Assembly (NCBI RefSeq): GCF_011761185.1
Contig: NZ_JAAOYM010000001.1
Coordinates: forward strand, 3,906,001 to 3,970,000
Length of the DNA stretch: 64,000 nt
Origin: Saccharomonospora amisosensis
GTDB lineage: Bacteria; Actinomycetota; Actinomycetes; Mycobacteriales; Pseudonocardiaceae
Reading direction: 5' to 3'
The notes under the pieces were generated by a model that saw nothing but the letters and a program-made list of their open reading frames with translations, searched no databases and was not told the origin of the DNA. This document shows, piece after piece, positions 1-7,848 of the stretch. Numbering within the stretch: position 1 is the first letter of the stretch; each line of letters begins with the position of its first letter. The translations under genes were made by a program, and so were the position numbers.

Positions 1-433
1 CGAACCAAGCCTCCAGGCTCTGCGAGTGCTGCGCCGCGGCGCCCGTGCCCGAGCCGCCGGGAGCTCGCAGCACCATCGGCACGCTCGCCGCCCCACCGAG
101 CATGAAGTGGATCTTGGCTGCCTGGTTGACAATCTGGTCCATGGCCTGGGCGGTGAAGTCCGAGAACTGGATTTCCACGACTGGGCGCATGCCCGCCAGC
201 GCGGCCCCCACCGCCGCGCCGACGATTCCCAGCTCGCTGATCGGCGTATCTCGTACCCGCCGCTCGCCGAACCGGTGCACCAGGTCGCCGGTGACGCCGA
301 ACGCGCCGCCGTAAGTGCCGATGTCCTCGCCGAGCAAGAACACTCGCTCGTCGACCTCCATCGCCTGCGCCAGCGCCTCGCGCACCGCCTCGGAGTAGGT
401 CAGGGTGCGGTGTTTCGGCAGTACCGCGGTCAT
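1..433 (-). CDS. 2-oxoacid dehydrogenase E1 beta subunit (3' end outside window)
   Basis: The reverse strand reads [20 protein letters not shown] and continues with [18 protein letters not shown] and the [18 protein letters not shown] segment typical of transketolase-like beta subunits of pyruvate, acetoin or branched-chain 2-oxoacid dehydrogenases. About 144 N-terminal residues are visible and the gene runs off the left edge. The start ATG overlaps the TGA of the upstream E1 alpha gene in an ATGA junction, so the two are translationally coupled. With E1 alpha it should form the TPP-dependent heterotetramer that decarboxylates a 2-oxo or acyloin substrate. The substrate cannot be read from sequence. 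Its place after a polyol PTS regulon suggests a catabolic acyloin-type role rather than housekeeping pyruvate dehydrogenase, which is provided by aceE elsewhere in the window. Confidence 0.9.
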   Translation of the reverse strand, partial: MTAVLPKHRTLTYSEAVREALAQAMEVDERVFLLGEDIGTYGGAFGVTGDLVHRFGERRVRDTPISELGIVGAAVGAALAGMRPVVEIQFSDFTAQAMDQIVNQAAKIHFMLGGAASVPMVLRAPGGSGTGAAAQHSQSLEAWF

Positions 434-1401
434 GCGTCACCCCTCGCGTACACGGCGTCGGCCAGCGAGTCCGCCCGCGCGTCCGGTGCCGCGTTGGCCA
501 CGCGGATCGCCTCCCGAACAGCGTCCCTCGCCTCGTCCCTGCAGGCGGCGACGTCCGCTTCGGACAGTGTCGCCGCCACCACCCGCTCGAACCGCGCGAT
601 CGGGTCCTGCTCCCGCCAGGCCTCGATCTCCTCCCTGGGGCGGTAGAGATTCTTGTCGCTCTTCGAATGGCCCTTCCAGCGGTACGTCACGGCCTCCACC
701 AGGCTCGGTCCCTGCCCGGCCCTGGCCCGGTGCACCGCGTCGGAAACCGCGTCGTGCACGGCCTGCGGGTCGTTGCCGTCAACGGTCACACCGGGGATGC
801 CGTAGGCAGCGGCGCGCTCGGCGAGCCGCTCTACCTTGAACGCCTTGCCCACCGACATGGACATGCCGTAGTGGTTGTTCTCGCACACGAACACCACGGG
901 CAGGTCCCAGATAGCGGCGAGGTTGACTCCCTCGTGCCAGGCGCCCTCGTTCACCGCGCCATCGCCGAAGAAGCTCACCACCACCTCGTCGCCACCGCGC
1001 ATTGACACGGCCAGCCCCGCGCCGGCCGCGATCGGCACGCCGCCCGCGACGATGCCGTTCGCGCCGAGGTTGCCGGTGGCGACGTCGGCGATGTGCATCG
1101 AGCCACCTCGGCCCCGGCAGTAGCCAGTCTCCTTGGCCAGCAGCTCCGCCATCATCGCGTCGAGCCGTGCACCTCTGGCGATGCAGTGCCCGTGCCCGCG
1201 ATGGGTCGAGGTGATGTAGTCGCCCTCGCGCAGCGCCAGGCAGGCGCCGGCGGGCACCGCTTCCTGCCCGATCGACAGGTGCATCGTGCCGTGCATCAGC
1301 CCACGCGCGAAGAGATCGTCCACCGCCTCCTCGAACCGGCGGATCGTCCACATCGTCCGCAACGTGGCCCGCGCCGCGTCCGCGTCCTTGGTCAGGTCCA
1401 T
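430..1401 (-). CDS. TPP-dependent 2-oxoacid/acetoin dehydrogenase E1 alpha subunit
   Basis: The 323-residue protein has the length and layout of a PdhA/AcoA-type alpha subunit. The thiamine-diphosphate motif is visible as GDGAVNEG at residues 146-153 and ends at the NN pair at 175-176. [12 protein letters not shown] near residues 66-77 and GGSMHI near 99-104 are also family signatures. It overlaps the upstream SAF-domain oxidoreductase gene by 10 bases and the downstream E1 beta gene by 4 bases, so the three genes form one operon. No E2 or E3 gene is seen here, but the operon continues past the left edge. Assignment to E1 alpha is firm; whether the substrate is acetoin, pyruvate or an unusual 2-oxo acid is open. 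Confidence 0.93.
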   Translation of the reverse strand: MDLTKDADAARATLRTMWTIRRFEEAVDDLFARGLMHGTMHLSIGQEAVPAGACLALREGDYITSTHRGHGHCIARGARLDAMMAELLAKETGYCRGRGGSMHIADVATGNLGANGIVAGGVPIAAGAGLAVSMRGGDEVVVSFFGDGAVNEGAWHEGVNLAAIWDLPVVFVCENNHYGMSMSVGKAFKVERLAERAAAYGIPGVTVDGNDPQAVHDAVSDAVHRARAGQGPSLVEAVTYRWKGHSKSDKNLYRPREEIEAWREQDPIARFERVVAATLSEADVAACRDEARDAVREAIRVANAAPDARADSLADAVYARGDA

Positions 1402-2699
1402 GCCACCCCCACCTCCTCGCCCATGAGCACCCGGTCCTGCAGCCTGCGCAGCGTCGCGATCGTGGTGGTCTCGTCGACCGCGACGTCGGCGGCGGTCAGC
1501 GCCGTCCCAGCGGGCACGTCACGCAGCACCCGCGCTCCGGCGACCAGCCCGAGCGGGATGTGACCCCCGCCGGCGGCGCTCGCGGCGCTGTCGGTGACGC
1601 CGTAAACGGTCTCACCACCGATGCCGTCGATCGACTCGCCCTCGCGCAGGTCGCGCTTGGCCACGGCGAGCACCTCGGCGTTCCAGGCACGCGGCGCGAG
1701 GCTCGGCCTGCGATCGAGCACCGCTTCTGCCACCGACAGCGGCGCCTCCACGCTCGCCAGGTGGTAGGGCCGGTAGAACGCGTAGTACGGGCCCTTGCCC
1801 ATGCTCAGGTACGCCATCTCCGCCACGACGACGGGGTGGTCGCTGCGGCCGATGACGAACACGCCGGGCGCGACCGGGCCGGTGCAGTAGTCCACGACGC
1901 CCGAGCCGGGCAGCACGCCACCTTCGGCGGCGGGCCGGAAGGTCTCGGCCAGCCCTTCCACCGTGCAATGTGGACCGGTGAGTCCGCGGGCGGGCACAGC
2001 CAGGTCCGCGCCGTTGGCGAGCGCGGCCAGCTCGATCATCGTCTTGGAGCCGTCGACGAAGCTCGCGAGCATGTGCGGGTTCATGCCCTTGGCCGCTGCG
2101 GTGTCGGTCACCGACGCGGGCGTGGCCGCCGGGTCGAGCGGGTTGTTCTTGCCCTTGCCTGCGCACACGACCTCGAAGCCGAGATCGCGGACGTAGTCCA
2201 CCAGGACCTTGCATTCGACCGGCTCGTCGCCCCTGCACACGGTGTATACCCGGCCGAGCCGTTCCGCGAGGCGCGCGAGCAGCAGCCCCACGGTGACGTC
2301 ACACTCGACGTTGAGCATCGCGATGTCCTTGCCCGCCAGTAGACCCGCGAACGCGATCCGCGCGCCGACCTCCGGTACGCCGCTGGCGTCGACGAGCACA
2401 TCCAGCGGCAGGCGGGTGAGTGTGGTGGCGTCCTCGGTGACCACCACACCGCCGTCGGTGATGATGCGGGAGGCGCCGCCTGGCTCGTTGGTGACGACGA
2501 CGTCGTCGCGCCCGGCCTGCTCGAAGGCGCGCCGTCCGCGATCCGGCGCGAGGTCGGCGATGGCGGCGACCTCCATGCCGTCGATGCGGCTCGCTTGCAC
2601 CACGAAGCCGAGGCCCATCTGGCCCGCGCCGACGAGACCGACTCTCACCGGGCGGCCCAGCTCGCGCTGCCGCGCCCGCAGCCGATCGACATAATTCAT
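1392..2699 (-). CDS. SAF-domain, homoserine-dehydrogenase-like NAD(P) oxidoreductase
   Basis: The ATG at 2699 is chosen because GGAGGG lies just upstream; a longer upstream frame would run through the operators. The 435-residue protein has an N-terminal Rossmann motif ([12 protein letters not shown], near residues 20-31). A middle catalytic region resembles homoserine dehydrogenases ([25 protein letters not shown]). The C-terminal part (about 345-430, [21 protein letters not shown]) is SAF-like. This matches the COG4091 family, described only as predicted homoserine dehydrogenases with a SAF domain. It heads the E1 alpha/beta operon behind tandem palindromic operators and is probably controlled by the nearby SorC-type regulator. 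A role converting the carbon skeleton of the imported polyol phosphate is an inference. Confidence 0.8.
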   Translation of the reverse strand: MNYVDRLRARQRELGRPVRVGLVGAGQMGLGFVVQASRIDGMEVAAIADLAPDRGRRAFEQAGRDDVVVTNEPGGASRIITDGGVVVTEDATTLTRLPLDVLVDASGVPEVGARIAFAGLLAGKDIAMLNVECDVTVGLLLARLAERLGRVYTVCRGDEPVECKVLVDYVRDLGFEVVCAGKGKNNPLDPAATPASVTDTAAAKGMNPHMLASFVDGSKTMIELAALANGADLAVPARGLTGPHCTVEGLAETFRPAAEGGVLPGSGVVDYCTGPVAPGVFVIGRSDHPVVVAEMAYLSMGKGPYYAFYRPYHLASVEAPLSVAEAVLDRRPSLAPRAWNAEVLAVAKRDLREGESIDGIGGETVYGVTDSAASAAGGGHIPLGLVAGARVLRDVPAGTALTAADVAVDETTTIATLRRLQDRVLMGEEVGVAWT

Positions 2700-2716
2700 C
2701 CGCACACCCTCCGGTC

Positions 2717-2741
2717 TGCACATATGTGCACATGATGTGCA
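2717..2741. promoter_or_regulatory. Two overlapping palindromic operators upstream of the SAF/E1 operon
   Basis: TGCACATATGTGCA at 2717-2730 is a perfect 14-bp palindrome. TGCACATGATGTGCA at 2727-2741 overlaps it by four bases and is a perfect dyad around one central base. They lie 18-42 bases upstream of the ATG at 2699. The same motif recurs at 2798-2809 and, degenerate, at 5442-5455, so they are probable binding sites for the SorC-type regulator encoded at 5805-6758. Confidence 0.75.
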
Positions 2742-2797
2742 CCGCCGTGCTTTCTTTGGTAGCACGGAAAATCAGTCGCACACAAGACCGACGACGC

Positions 2798-2809
2798 GCA
2801 CATATGTGC
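2798..2809. promoter_or_regulatory. Third copy of the polyol-regulon palindrome
   Basis: GCACATATGTGC is a perfect 12-bp palindrome and shares the core of the tandem operators at 2717-2741. The two clusters are about 70 bases apart, which would allow loop-forming repression of the promoter that drives the SAF/E1 operon. It lies right next to the terminator of the upstream PTS operon. Confidence 0.65.
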
Positions 2810-2815
2810 AAATAA

Positions 2816-2851
2816 GACGGTGCCCCACGCGCATTCGCGTGGGGCACCGTC
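2816..2851 (-). terminator. Intrinsic terminator of the glucitol PTS operon
   Basis: A perfect 16-bp stem (2816-2831 paired with 2836-2851) with a CATT loop follows the gutM-like gene. On the reverse strand the stem is followed by CTTATTT, a short U-rich tract. It separates the PTS operon from the SAF/E1 operon, which then needs its own promoter. Confidence 0.85.
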
Positions 2852-2866
2852 GCTTCTCCCGCTCCG

Positions 2867-3262
2867 TCAGGCCGCCTTCGATTTCAGCGTTCCAGCGTTG
2901 AGCCTGCTGGCCATGCCCAGCGCCTCGTGCACGGCCTTGGCCATCGCCTTTGACCCAGCGCGTTCCTCGGCGCCCTCCACGGGACCGGCCAGCTCGGGAC
3001 GCTCGCGAAAGCCCGCGAACACCGACGCGCCCTCCATCGCCCTCGCCCGGATGACGTGACCGCGACGCCGGTCGATCACCAGCAGCACGATGGCGCCGCG
3101 GAGCCTGCCCTTGGCTCTACCGCTGACCAGCAGCACACCGCTGCGGTTCTCCGCGTCGGCCAGCTCGTTCACCGCTCGCTGGTAGCCCAGATGCTGGCGG
3201 TAGCTCAGCACTCCGGCGACGACGAACCCGCTCAGCAACAACACCATCGCCTGCCAGGTCAC
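2867..3262 (-). CDS. srlM: GutM-family glucitol operon protein
   Basis: A GTG start at 3262 gives 131 residues beginning VTWQAM and overlapping the IIA stop by four bases (GTGA). The first about 20 residues form one hydrophobic segment (MVLLLSGFVVAGVL), followed by a soluble part with LVSGRAKGRLRGAIVLLVID. This is the pattern of GutM/SrlM, the membrane-anchored activator of glucitol operons in enterobacteria. It is the last gene of the PTS operon and is followed at once by a strong terminator. Whether it activates transcription here is not known, since a SorC-type protein is also encoded. Confidence 0.85.
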   Translation of the reverse strand: MTWQAMVLLLSGFVVAGVLSYRQHLGYQRAVNELADAENRSGVLLVSGRAKGRLRGAIVLLVIDRRRGHVIRARAMEGASVFAGFRERPELAGPVEGAEERAGSKAMAKAVHEALGMASRLNAGTLKSKAA

Positions 3263-3633
3263 GACGCTGCCCCGCTCAGCGCGAGCCGGACGCCCGCCGC
3301 TGGCACCGTCACCGTGCCGCGGCCGTGCACCGCACCCGGCAGCAGCGAGGTGCCCTCGTCCGGGTTGAGGTAGACGACGATATGGCCGAGGGTGCACAGG
3401 TTCTCGTGCGCCCGCTCTCCCACGGCCACGAGCTCGACCCGCTGCTCGCCCAGCGAGAAGACGTCGCCGGGCCGGATCTCGCGCTCGGGTCCCTTCGCCG
3501 GGCCGTGCACGACGCTGACGCTCTCCAGCGCGTCCGGGATCGGGTCGGCGTAGAGGATCACCACCCCGCCTTCGACCATGTCCCCCGCCTCGTTTCCCGC
3601 CCGCAGGACGGTGCTCTCGTAGTACACGCTCAT
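3259..3633 (-). CDS. srlB: PTS glucitol/sorbitol IIA component
   Basis: The 124-residue protein matches the size of IIA-Glucitol. It contains GDVFSLGEQRVELVAVGERA and the LGHIVVYLN segment that carries a conserved histidine in the family. It would pass phosphate from HPr to the IIB domain of the adjacent IIBC protein. The start is supported by a strong AAGGAGGTGAG ribosome binding site a few bases upstream. It overlaps gutM by four bases. The 81-base gap to the IIBC gene holds only this ribosome binding site. Confidence 0.92.
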   Translation of the reverse strand: MSVYYESTVLRAGNEAGDMVEGGVVILYADPIPDALESVSVVHGPAKGPEREIRPGDVFSLGEQRVELVAVGERAHENLCTLGHIVVYLNPDEGTSLLPGAVHGRGTVTVPAAGVRLALSGAAS

Positions 3634-3714
3634 GCTTGCTCACCTCCTTGTTGCCGCAGCCCTGCGCGCTCAGTGCTCGCTCGCCGGCCGCGCCCCGCCT
3701 CATGCGCGTGGCCG

Positions 3715-4761
3715 CTACAGCCCGAAGCTTGCGGCCCAGGCGATCACGACCGCAAGGGGCGCGGTGACCATCCGGCTGACCAGCACCGCAGGGGTGCCGA
3801 CGGCGACCGTCTCGGGTTTCGCCTCGCCAAGGGCGAGACCAACCGGCACGAAGTCGCAGCCGACCTGACCGTTGATGGCGAACAGCGTGGGCAGCGCGTA
3901 CTGCACCGGCAGCGCGCCGATCGCGATCTGGCTGCCCATCAGCGTGCCGATCACCTGTGCGATGGCCGCGCCGGGACCGAGGATCGGCGACAGGAACGGC
4001 AGCGCGACGACGAAGCTGATCGCCACGAGCCCGATCGGGTTGCTCGCGATGGGCGAGAGCACCCGGCCCATCCACTCGGCGACCCCGGTGTAGGTGACGA
4101 TGCCGAGCAGCAGGCTCACGTAAGCCATGAACGGCAAGATCGTCTTGAGCGTGAGGTCCACGGTCTGCCGTCCGGCGGCGAGCATCGTGTTGACGAAGGA
4201 GCCGACGCCGGAACCGAACTTGACGAACACGCCGGTGACGGAGTTGAAGGTCTGACCGAACTTTCCTCCGCCCGCCACGGTCGCCGCGACCTCCCGCGAC
4301 GACGGCCGCTCCTCGCGCGGCGGCACGGCTGGCCGCTGCGCGGCGGCCCCTTCCTCCACGGGAGCGTCGTCCGTCGTGGACGGTGCGACCTGGTCGACGC
4401 CGACGGCGGATACGAACAGGTCCTCGGTGATGAACTGCGCGAGCGGGCCGCCCGGCGCACCGGGGTAGACGTCGACGGTGGGAATGCCCTTGCGCGGGTA
4501 CACGCCGATTCGCGCGGTGCCGCCGCAGTTGATGACGGCCGCGACGACCTGGTCGTCGGGCACGGTCGTGGTGAAGCCGTCGACCGCCTCCGCGCCGGCG
4601 AGCTCCGCGATCCGTGCCGCCACCGGGTGGATGCCGCCGCCGGTGACCGACAGAACCTTCGTGCGTGTGCCGTCGGTGCGCAGCAGCAGGCCGCGGCCCC
4701 AGCCGCCCGGCCCGGGCTTGACGAACACCGCCCGCGAGGTGTGGGTCTCCATCTCGCTCAT
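3715..4761 (-). CDS. srlE: PTS glucitol/sorbitol IIBC component
   Basis: The 348-residue protein combines an N-terminal IIB domain with a membrane IIC-type C-terminal half. INCGGTARIGVYPRKG carries the probable phosphocysteine C79. A linker near residues 125-155 is rich in Ala, Pro and charged residues. At least four hydrophobic spans follow residue 180, including ILPFMAYVSLLLGIVTYTG. It accepts phosphate from IIA and phosphorylates the incoming polyol. Its ATG shares one base with the stop of the IIC gene (TGATG). The family imports glucitol-like polyols; the natural substrate here need not be glucitol. Confidence 0.92.
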   Translation of the reverse strand: MSEMETHTSRAVFVKPGPGGWGRGLLLRTDGTRTKVLSVTGGGIHPVAARIAELAGAEAVDGFTTTVPDDQVVAAVINCGGTARIGVYPRKGIPTVDVYPGAPGGPLAQFITEDLFVSAVGVDQVAPSTTDDAPVEEGAAAQRPAVPPREERPSSREVAATVAGGGKFGQTFNSVTGVFVKFGSGVGSFVNTMLAAGRQTVDLTLKTILPFMAYVSLLLGIVTYTGVAEWMGRVLSPIASNPIGLVAISFVVALPFLSPILGPGAAIAQVIGTLMGSQIAIGALPVQYALPTLFAINGQVGCDFVPVGLALGEAKPETVAVGTPAVLVSRMVTAPLAVVIAWAASFGL

Positions 4762-5408
4762 CAGCGTCCACCTGCCTTGGCTGCCTCGAACTCACGGTCG
4801 AAATCGGCGAACACCTCGGTGCGGCCGGTTCGCTTGATCATGAACGCGGTGATCTTCTCGGTGACGATCCCGCGAATGAAGATCACGAGGATGCCGACGA
4901 GGAAGTACCGCAGTGCCAGCGGAACCGTCGACTCCCCGAGCTGCGTGACCCCGTTGGCGATGCCGAGCCAGACGAACAGCTCACCCGCGTTGGCGTACGG
5001 GAAGAACGTCGTCACCGGGTGCACGAACGACACCGCGGAGTCGTAGAAGGCCGGCTTGTGCCGTTCTGGCAGGAACCGGCCGAACGAGTAGCACATCGGG
5101 TTGGTCAGCATGAGCACCGCGATGATCGGCATCACGGTGTAGCGGGTGATCCACCAGCGGGCCGACCACTGCACCGCCCTGGTGACCCGCTGCTCACCGA
5201 TGAACGTGGTGAGCGCGTACATGAACGTGAGCAGCACGATCAACGTCGGCAGAATGCCGGTGATCAGCCCGACGAACTGCTCGCCCGACTCGTTGAACAG
5301 CCCGATGAAATGGGTGCCCAGCCATTCGAAGACTCCGAGCACACCACCGCTCGTCTCGCCTTCCGGCTGTGCCGGCTGCTGCTGCGCCATTACAGCAAGC
5401 ACGTGCAT
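4761..5408 (-). CDS. srlA: PTS glucitol/sorbitol IIC component
   Basis: The ATG at 5408 is preferred because AAGGAGG lies 6-12 bases upstream. It gives 215 residues, a little longer than the usual 180-190 because of a Gln/Gly-rich N-terminus. Membrane spans include FVGLITGILPTLIVLLTFMYAL and VMPIIAVLMLTNPMCYSFGRFLPE, the latter being highly typical of SrlA. It is the first gene of the IIC-IIBC-IIA-GutM operon. A degenerate copy of the TGCACAT palindrome lies 34-47 bases upstream of this start, so the operon is probably under the same control as the SAF/E1 genes. Confidence 0.92.
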   Translation of the reverse strand: MHVLAVMAQQQPAQPEGETSGGVLGVFEWLGTHFIGLFNESGEQFVGLITGILPTLIVLLTFMYALTTFIGEQRVTRAVQWSARWWITRYTVMPIIAVLMLTNPMCYSFGRFLPERHKPAFYDSAVSFVHPVTTFFPYANAGELFVWLGIANGVTQLGESTVPLALRYFLVGILVIFIRGIVTEKITAFMIKRTGRTEVFADFDREFEAAKAGGR

Positions 5409-5441
5409 TCCTGGCCTCCTTCTCGGCCCCCCATCGGCATG

Positions 5442-5455
5442 TGCACATCTGTGCG
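5442..5455. promoter_or_regulatory. Probable operator between PTS operon and HPr gene
   Basis: TGCACATCTGTGCG matches TGCACATATGTGCA at 12 of 14 positions. It lies in the 125-base divergent region between the IIC gene (reverse) and the HPr gene (forward), so one site could serve both promoters. Confidence 0.6.
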
Positions 5456-5533
5456 TATGTTCTTCACGTTTGCCAGTGATGTGTGTAACATGCCGCTCAA
5501 TCGGCGACAAGACCCAACCGCGAAGGAGCCCGC

Positions 5534-5800
5534 ATGCCGGAGATCCGTGTCAAGATCGCATCCCCCGTCGGCCTGCATGCACGGCCGGCGAGCCAGTTCG
5601 TCAAGGCCGCGGCCCGGCATCCCGGGTCCGTCTTCATCGGACGGCCGGGCACGGAGCCGGTGGACGCGCGCAGCATGCTGTCGGTGCTGAGCCTGGCCAT
5701 CGGGCACGGCGAGGAGGTGGTGCTGCGCACCGAGGGCGAGGGTGCCGACGCCGCGCTGCGCGAGCTGTCGCGGCTGCTCGTTCACGACGGGGACGCGTGA
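5534..5800 (+). CDS. HPr-family phosphocarrier protein
   Basis: The 88-residue protein has the HPr active site GLHARPAS with the phosphorylatable H15. A serine at residue 47 (ARSMLSVLSL) sits where regulatory Ser46 lies in low-GC Gram-positive HPr. It should shuttle phosphate from enzyme I to the IIA component encoded on the opposite strand. GAAGGAG precedes the ATG. No enzyme I gene is in the window. It is followed after four bases by the SorC-type regulator, so the two are co-transcribed. Whether this is the only HPr of the cell or one dedicated to this polyol system cannot be told. Confidence 0.9.
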   Translation: MPEIRVKIASPVGLHARPASQFVKAAARHPGSVFIGRPGTEPVDARSMLSVLSLAIGHGEEVVLRTEGEGADAALRELSRLLVHDGDA

Positions 5801-5804
5801 GCCG

Positions 5805-6758
5805 ATGCCCCCACCGCGCGACCAGCAACTGCTGGTGAAGGCGGCCCGGCTGTACTACGAGGAAGGCCGTTCGCAGAACGAGGTCGCGACGGCATTGCAG
5901 GTGAGCAGATCGAGCGTGTCGCGGATGCTGGCGGCCGCCCGCGAACGCGGCATCGTCCGCATCCAGATCAACGATCCCACCGGCAGGGACATGGACCTGG
6001 AGTCGGAGTTGACGGCGCGCTTCGGGCTCAGGGACTGCCGGGTCGCCGAGATCCACAGCGACGACCGTCCACTGTCGAGGGTCGGCGACCTCGGTGCCCG
6101 CTGGTTGCTGGACAACCTGCATCCGGGCCAGCAGGTCGGTGTCTCGTGGGGACACGGGTTGCAGGCTGTCGTGCAGCACATTCCCGACGAGGGCGGGCTC
6201 GACGTCGAGGTGCTGCCGCTCGTGGGCGGGCTGTCCGCAGTGGACTCGGCGATCAGCGGTGAGGAGCTGGTGCGCGACCTCGCCGGCCGGCTCGGGGGCC
6301 GGTTCCAGCGGCTGCACGCGCCCGCGCTGCTGACGTCAAAGGCGGGCCGCGACGTGCTGCTGGCCGAACCGTCCATCAAGCGCACGCTCGACGCCGCACG
6401 GCGGGTGCAGGTGGCGCTGGTGGGTATCGGCAGCGCGGGACACGGCTCGTCGGCATCGCTGGTGAAGGCGATGAACCTGAGCGACACCGAACGGCAGGGG
6501 TTCGAAGCCGCGCACCCGGCAGGTGACGTGTGCGCGCGGTTCTTCGACGCCGAGGGCAAGGCGATCCTCGGCCCCACCGACAACCGCGTGCTGGGCGTGT
6601 CGCTGGCCGACCTCGCCACCATCCCGCTGGTCGCAGGCGTCGCGGCGGGGCCGGAGAAGGCCGGTGGCGTGCTTGGCGCGCTGCGCACGCGTGTGCTCGA
6701 CGTGCTGGTGTGCGACAGCTCGCTGGCCAGAGCGCTGCTCGCTTGGGATGCCCGGTAG
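5805..6758 (+). CDS. SorC/DeoR-family sugar-responsive transcriptional regulator
   Basis: The ATG at 5805, four bases after the HPr stop, gives 317 residues, normal for SorC. The N-terminal helix-turn-helix is visible as YYEEGRSQNEVATALQVSRSSVSRML (about residues 16-41). The rest is the sugar-binding domain with VGVSWGHGL, VLPLVGGL, ALVGIGSAGHG and LGVSLADLATIPLVAGVAAGPEKAG. Such regulators sense phosphorylated sugars. It is the obvious candidate to bind the TGCACATATGTGCA-type palindromes upstream of both flanking operons. Activator or repressor action is not evident. Confidence 0.9.
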   Translation: MPPPRDQQLLVKAARLYYEEGRSQNEVATALQVSRSSVSRMLAAARERGIVRIQINDPTGRDMDLESELTARFGLRDCRVAEIHSDDRPLSRVGDLGARWLLDNLHPGQQVGVSWGHGLQAVVQHIPDEGGLDVEVLPLVGGLSAVDSAISGEELVRDLAGRLGGRFQRLHAPALLTSKAGRDVLLAEPSIKRTLDAARRVQVALVGIGSAGHGSSASLVKAMNLSDTERQGFEAAHPAGDVCARFFDAEGKAILGPTDNRVLGVSLADLATIPLVAGVAAGPEKAGGVLGALRTRVLDVLVCDSSLARALLAWDAR

Positions 6759-6761
6759 CTT

Positions 6762-7775
6762 GTGCGCGTGCGCATCGAGTTCCCGACCGTCCCCATGCCC
6801 GACGAGCTCGTCCGTGCCGAGGCCCGCAAAAGGCAGGGCATGGTGCTCAAGCCCGCGGGTTCGCTCGGCACTCTTGAAACGCTCGCCGCGTGGATCGCGG
6901 CCTGCCAGGCCCAGTCGCCACCGCGGCCGTTCCGTCGGCCGCGCATCGTCGTGTTCGCCGCCGACCACGGCATCGCGGCCCGCGGCGTCTCCGCTCACGA
7001 ACCCGCGTACACACGCAGCTTGCTCGCGGCCGTCCGGGAGGGCGGCGCCGCGCTGAACGTGCTCGCCGAGGCGGCTGGCGCGGGCCTACGGGTCGAGGAC
7101 ATCGCGGTGGACAGCGACGAGGGCGGCCAGTTCAAGGTCCGCCGAGGCTGCGGCTCCATCGACGTCGAGGACGCCCTGAGCCAGACGCAGGCCGAGGAGG
7201 CTGTGCGCGCCGGGATACGGCTGGCCGACACCGAGGTGGACGAAGGCGCGGACCTGCTCGTGCCTGCCGAACTGGGCGTCGGCGCGAGCACACCGGCTTC
7301 CACTCTCGTCGCCGCGCTGACCGGCACCGAGCCGGTCGCCGTCATCGGTCGCGGGTCCGGCATCGACGACAACGGGTGGATGCGCAAGGCCCTCGCCGTG
7401 CGCGATGCCCTGCGCAGGGCGCGGCCGGTGCTGGGCGACCCGGTGGACCTGGTGCGCACGGCCGGCGGCGCCGACCTGGCCGCGATGGCCGGGTTCCTCG
7501 CGCAGGCGGCCGTGCGCCGCACGCCGGTGGTGCTTGACGGGCTCTCTGCGGCCGCCGCCGCACTCGTGGCCGAGGAACTGGCCCCTGGCGCGCGGAACTG
7601 GTGGGTGGCGGCACACCGTTCCACCGAACCAGCGCACGCACTGGCTCTTGATCACCTCGACCTGGAACCGATCGTGGACCTCGGTATCGGACTCGGCGGC
7701 GGAACCGGAGCAGCCGCCGCTCTGCCCTTGCTGACGGTGTCCGTCCGCCTGCTCGCCGAACTACAACCGTCGTAA
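6762..7775 (+). CDS. cobT: CobT-like nicotinate-nucleotide:dimethylbenzimidazole phosphoribosyltransferase, catalytic Glu replaced
   Basis: CobT makes alpha-ribazole phosphate for the lower ligand of cobalamin. The 337-residue protein (GTG start) keeps the fold signatures KPAGSLGTLE, AADHGIAARGVSAHE, GRGSGIDDNGWMRKA, GGADLAAMAGFLAQAAVRR and AHRSTEPAHA. The C-terminal LGEGTGA motif, whose Glu is the general base in Salmonella CobT (Glu317), reads LGGGTGA here; residue 313 is Gly, codon GGC at 7698-7700. The usual GEMGIGNTT loop is also altered to AELGVGAST. GAG or GAA to GGC needs two base changes, so a sequencing slip is unlikely. The protein may be inactive, or a divergent paralogue with another role. 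It follows the SorC gene after three bases but belongs functionally elsewhere. Confidence 0.85.
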   Translation: MRVRIEFPTVPMPDELVRAEARKRQGMVLKPAGSLGTLETLAAWIAACQAQSPPRPFRRPRIVVFAADHGIAARGVSAHEPAYTRSLLAAVREGGAALNVLAEAAGAGLRVEDIAVDSDEGGQFKVRRGCGSIDVEDALSQTQAEEAVRAGIRLADTEVDEGADLLVPAELGVGASTPASTLVAALTGTEPVAVIGRGSGIDDNGWMRKALAVRDALRRARPVLGDPVDLVRTAGGADLAAMAGFLAQAAVRRTPVVLDGLSAAAAALVAEELAPGARNWWVAAHRSTEPAHALALDHLDLEPIVDLGIGLGGGTGAAAALPLLTVSVRLLAELQPS

Positions 7776-7791
7776 CCGAGTACCCGGGACT

Positions 7792-7841
7792 TCCCGATGT
7801 GGCATTCGGTCCACTGGATGGAGCGAATGCCACATCAGGGA
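7792..7841. terminator. Bidirectional hairpin between cobT and ilvE
   Basis: TCCCGATGTGGCATTCG (7792-7808) pairs with 7824-7841 with a single bulged A, around a 15-base loop. It sits between two convergent genes and so can end both transcripts. There is no clear T-tract. Confidence 0.65.
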
Positions 7842-7848
7842 GCTTGGG

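Noticed and set aside
2867-4795. A single 642-codon reverse frame across the PTS genes
   Set aside because: Only its last 131 codons match a family (GutM). The rest is out of frame with the IIA and IIBC genes, which have strong domain evidence.
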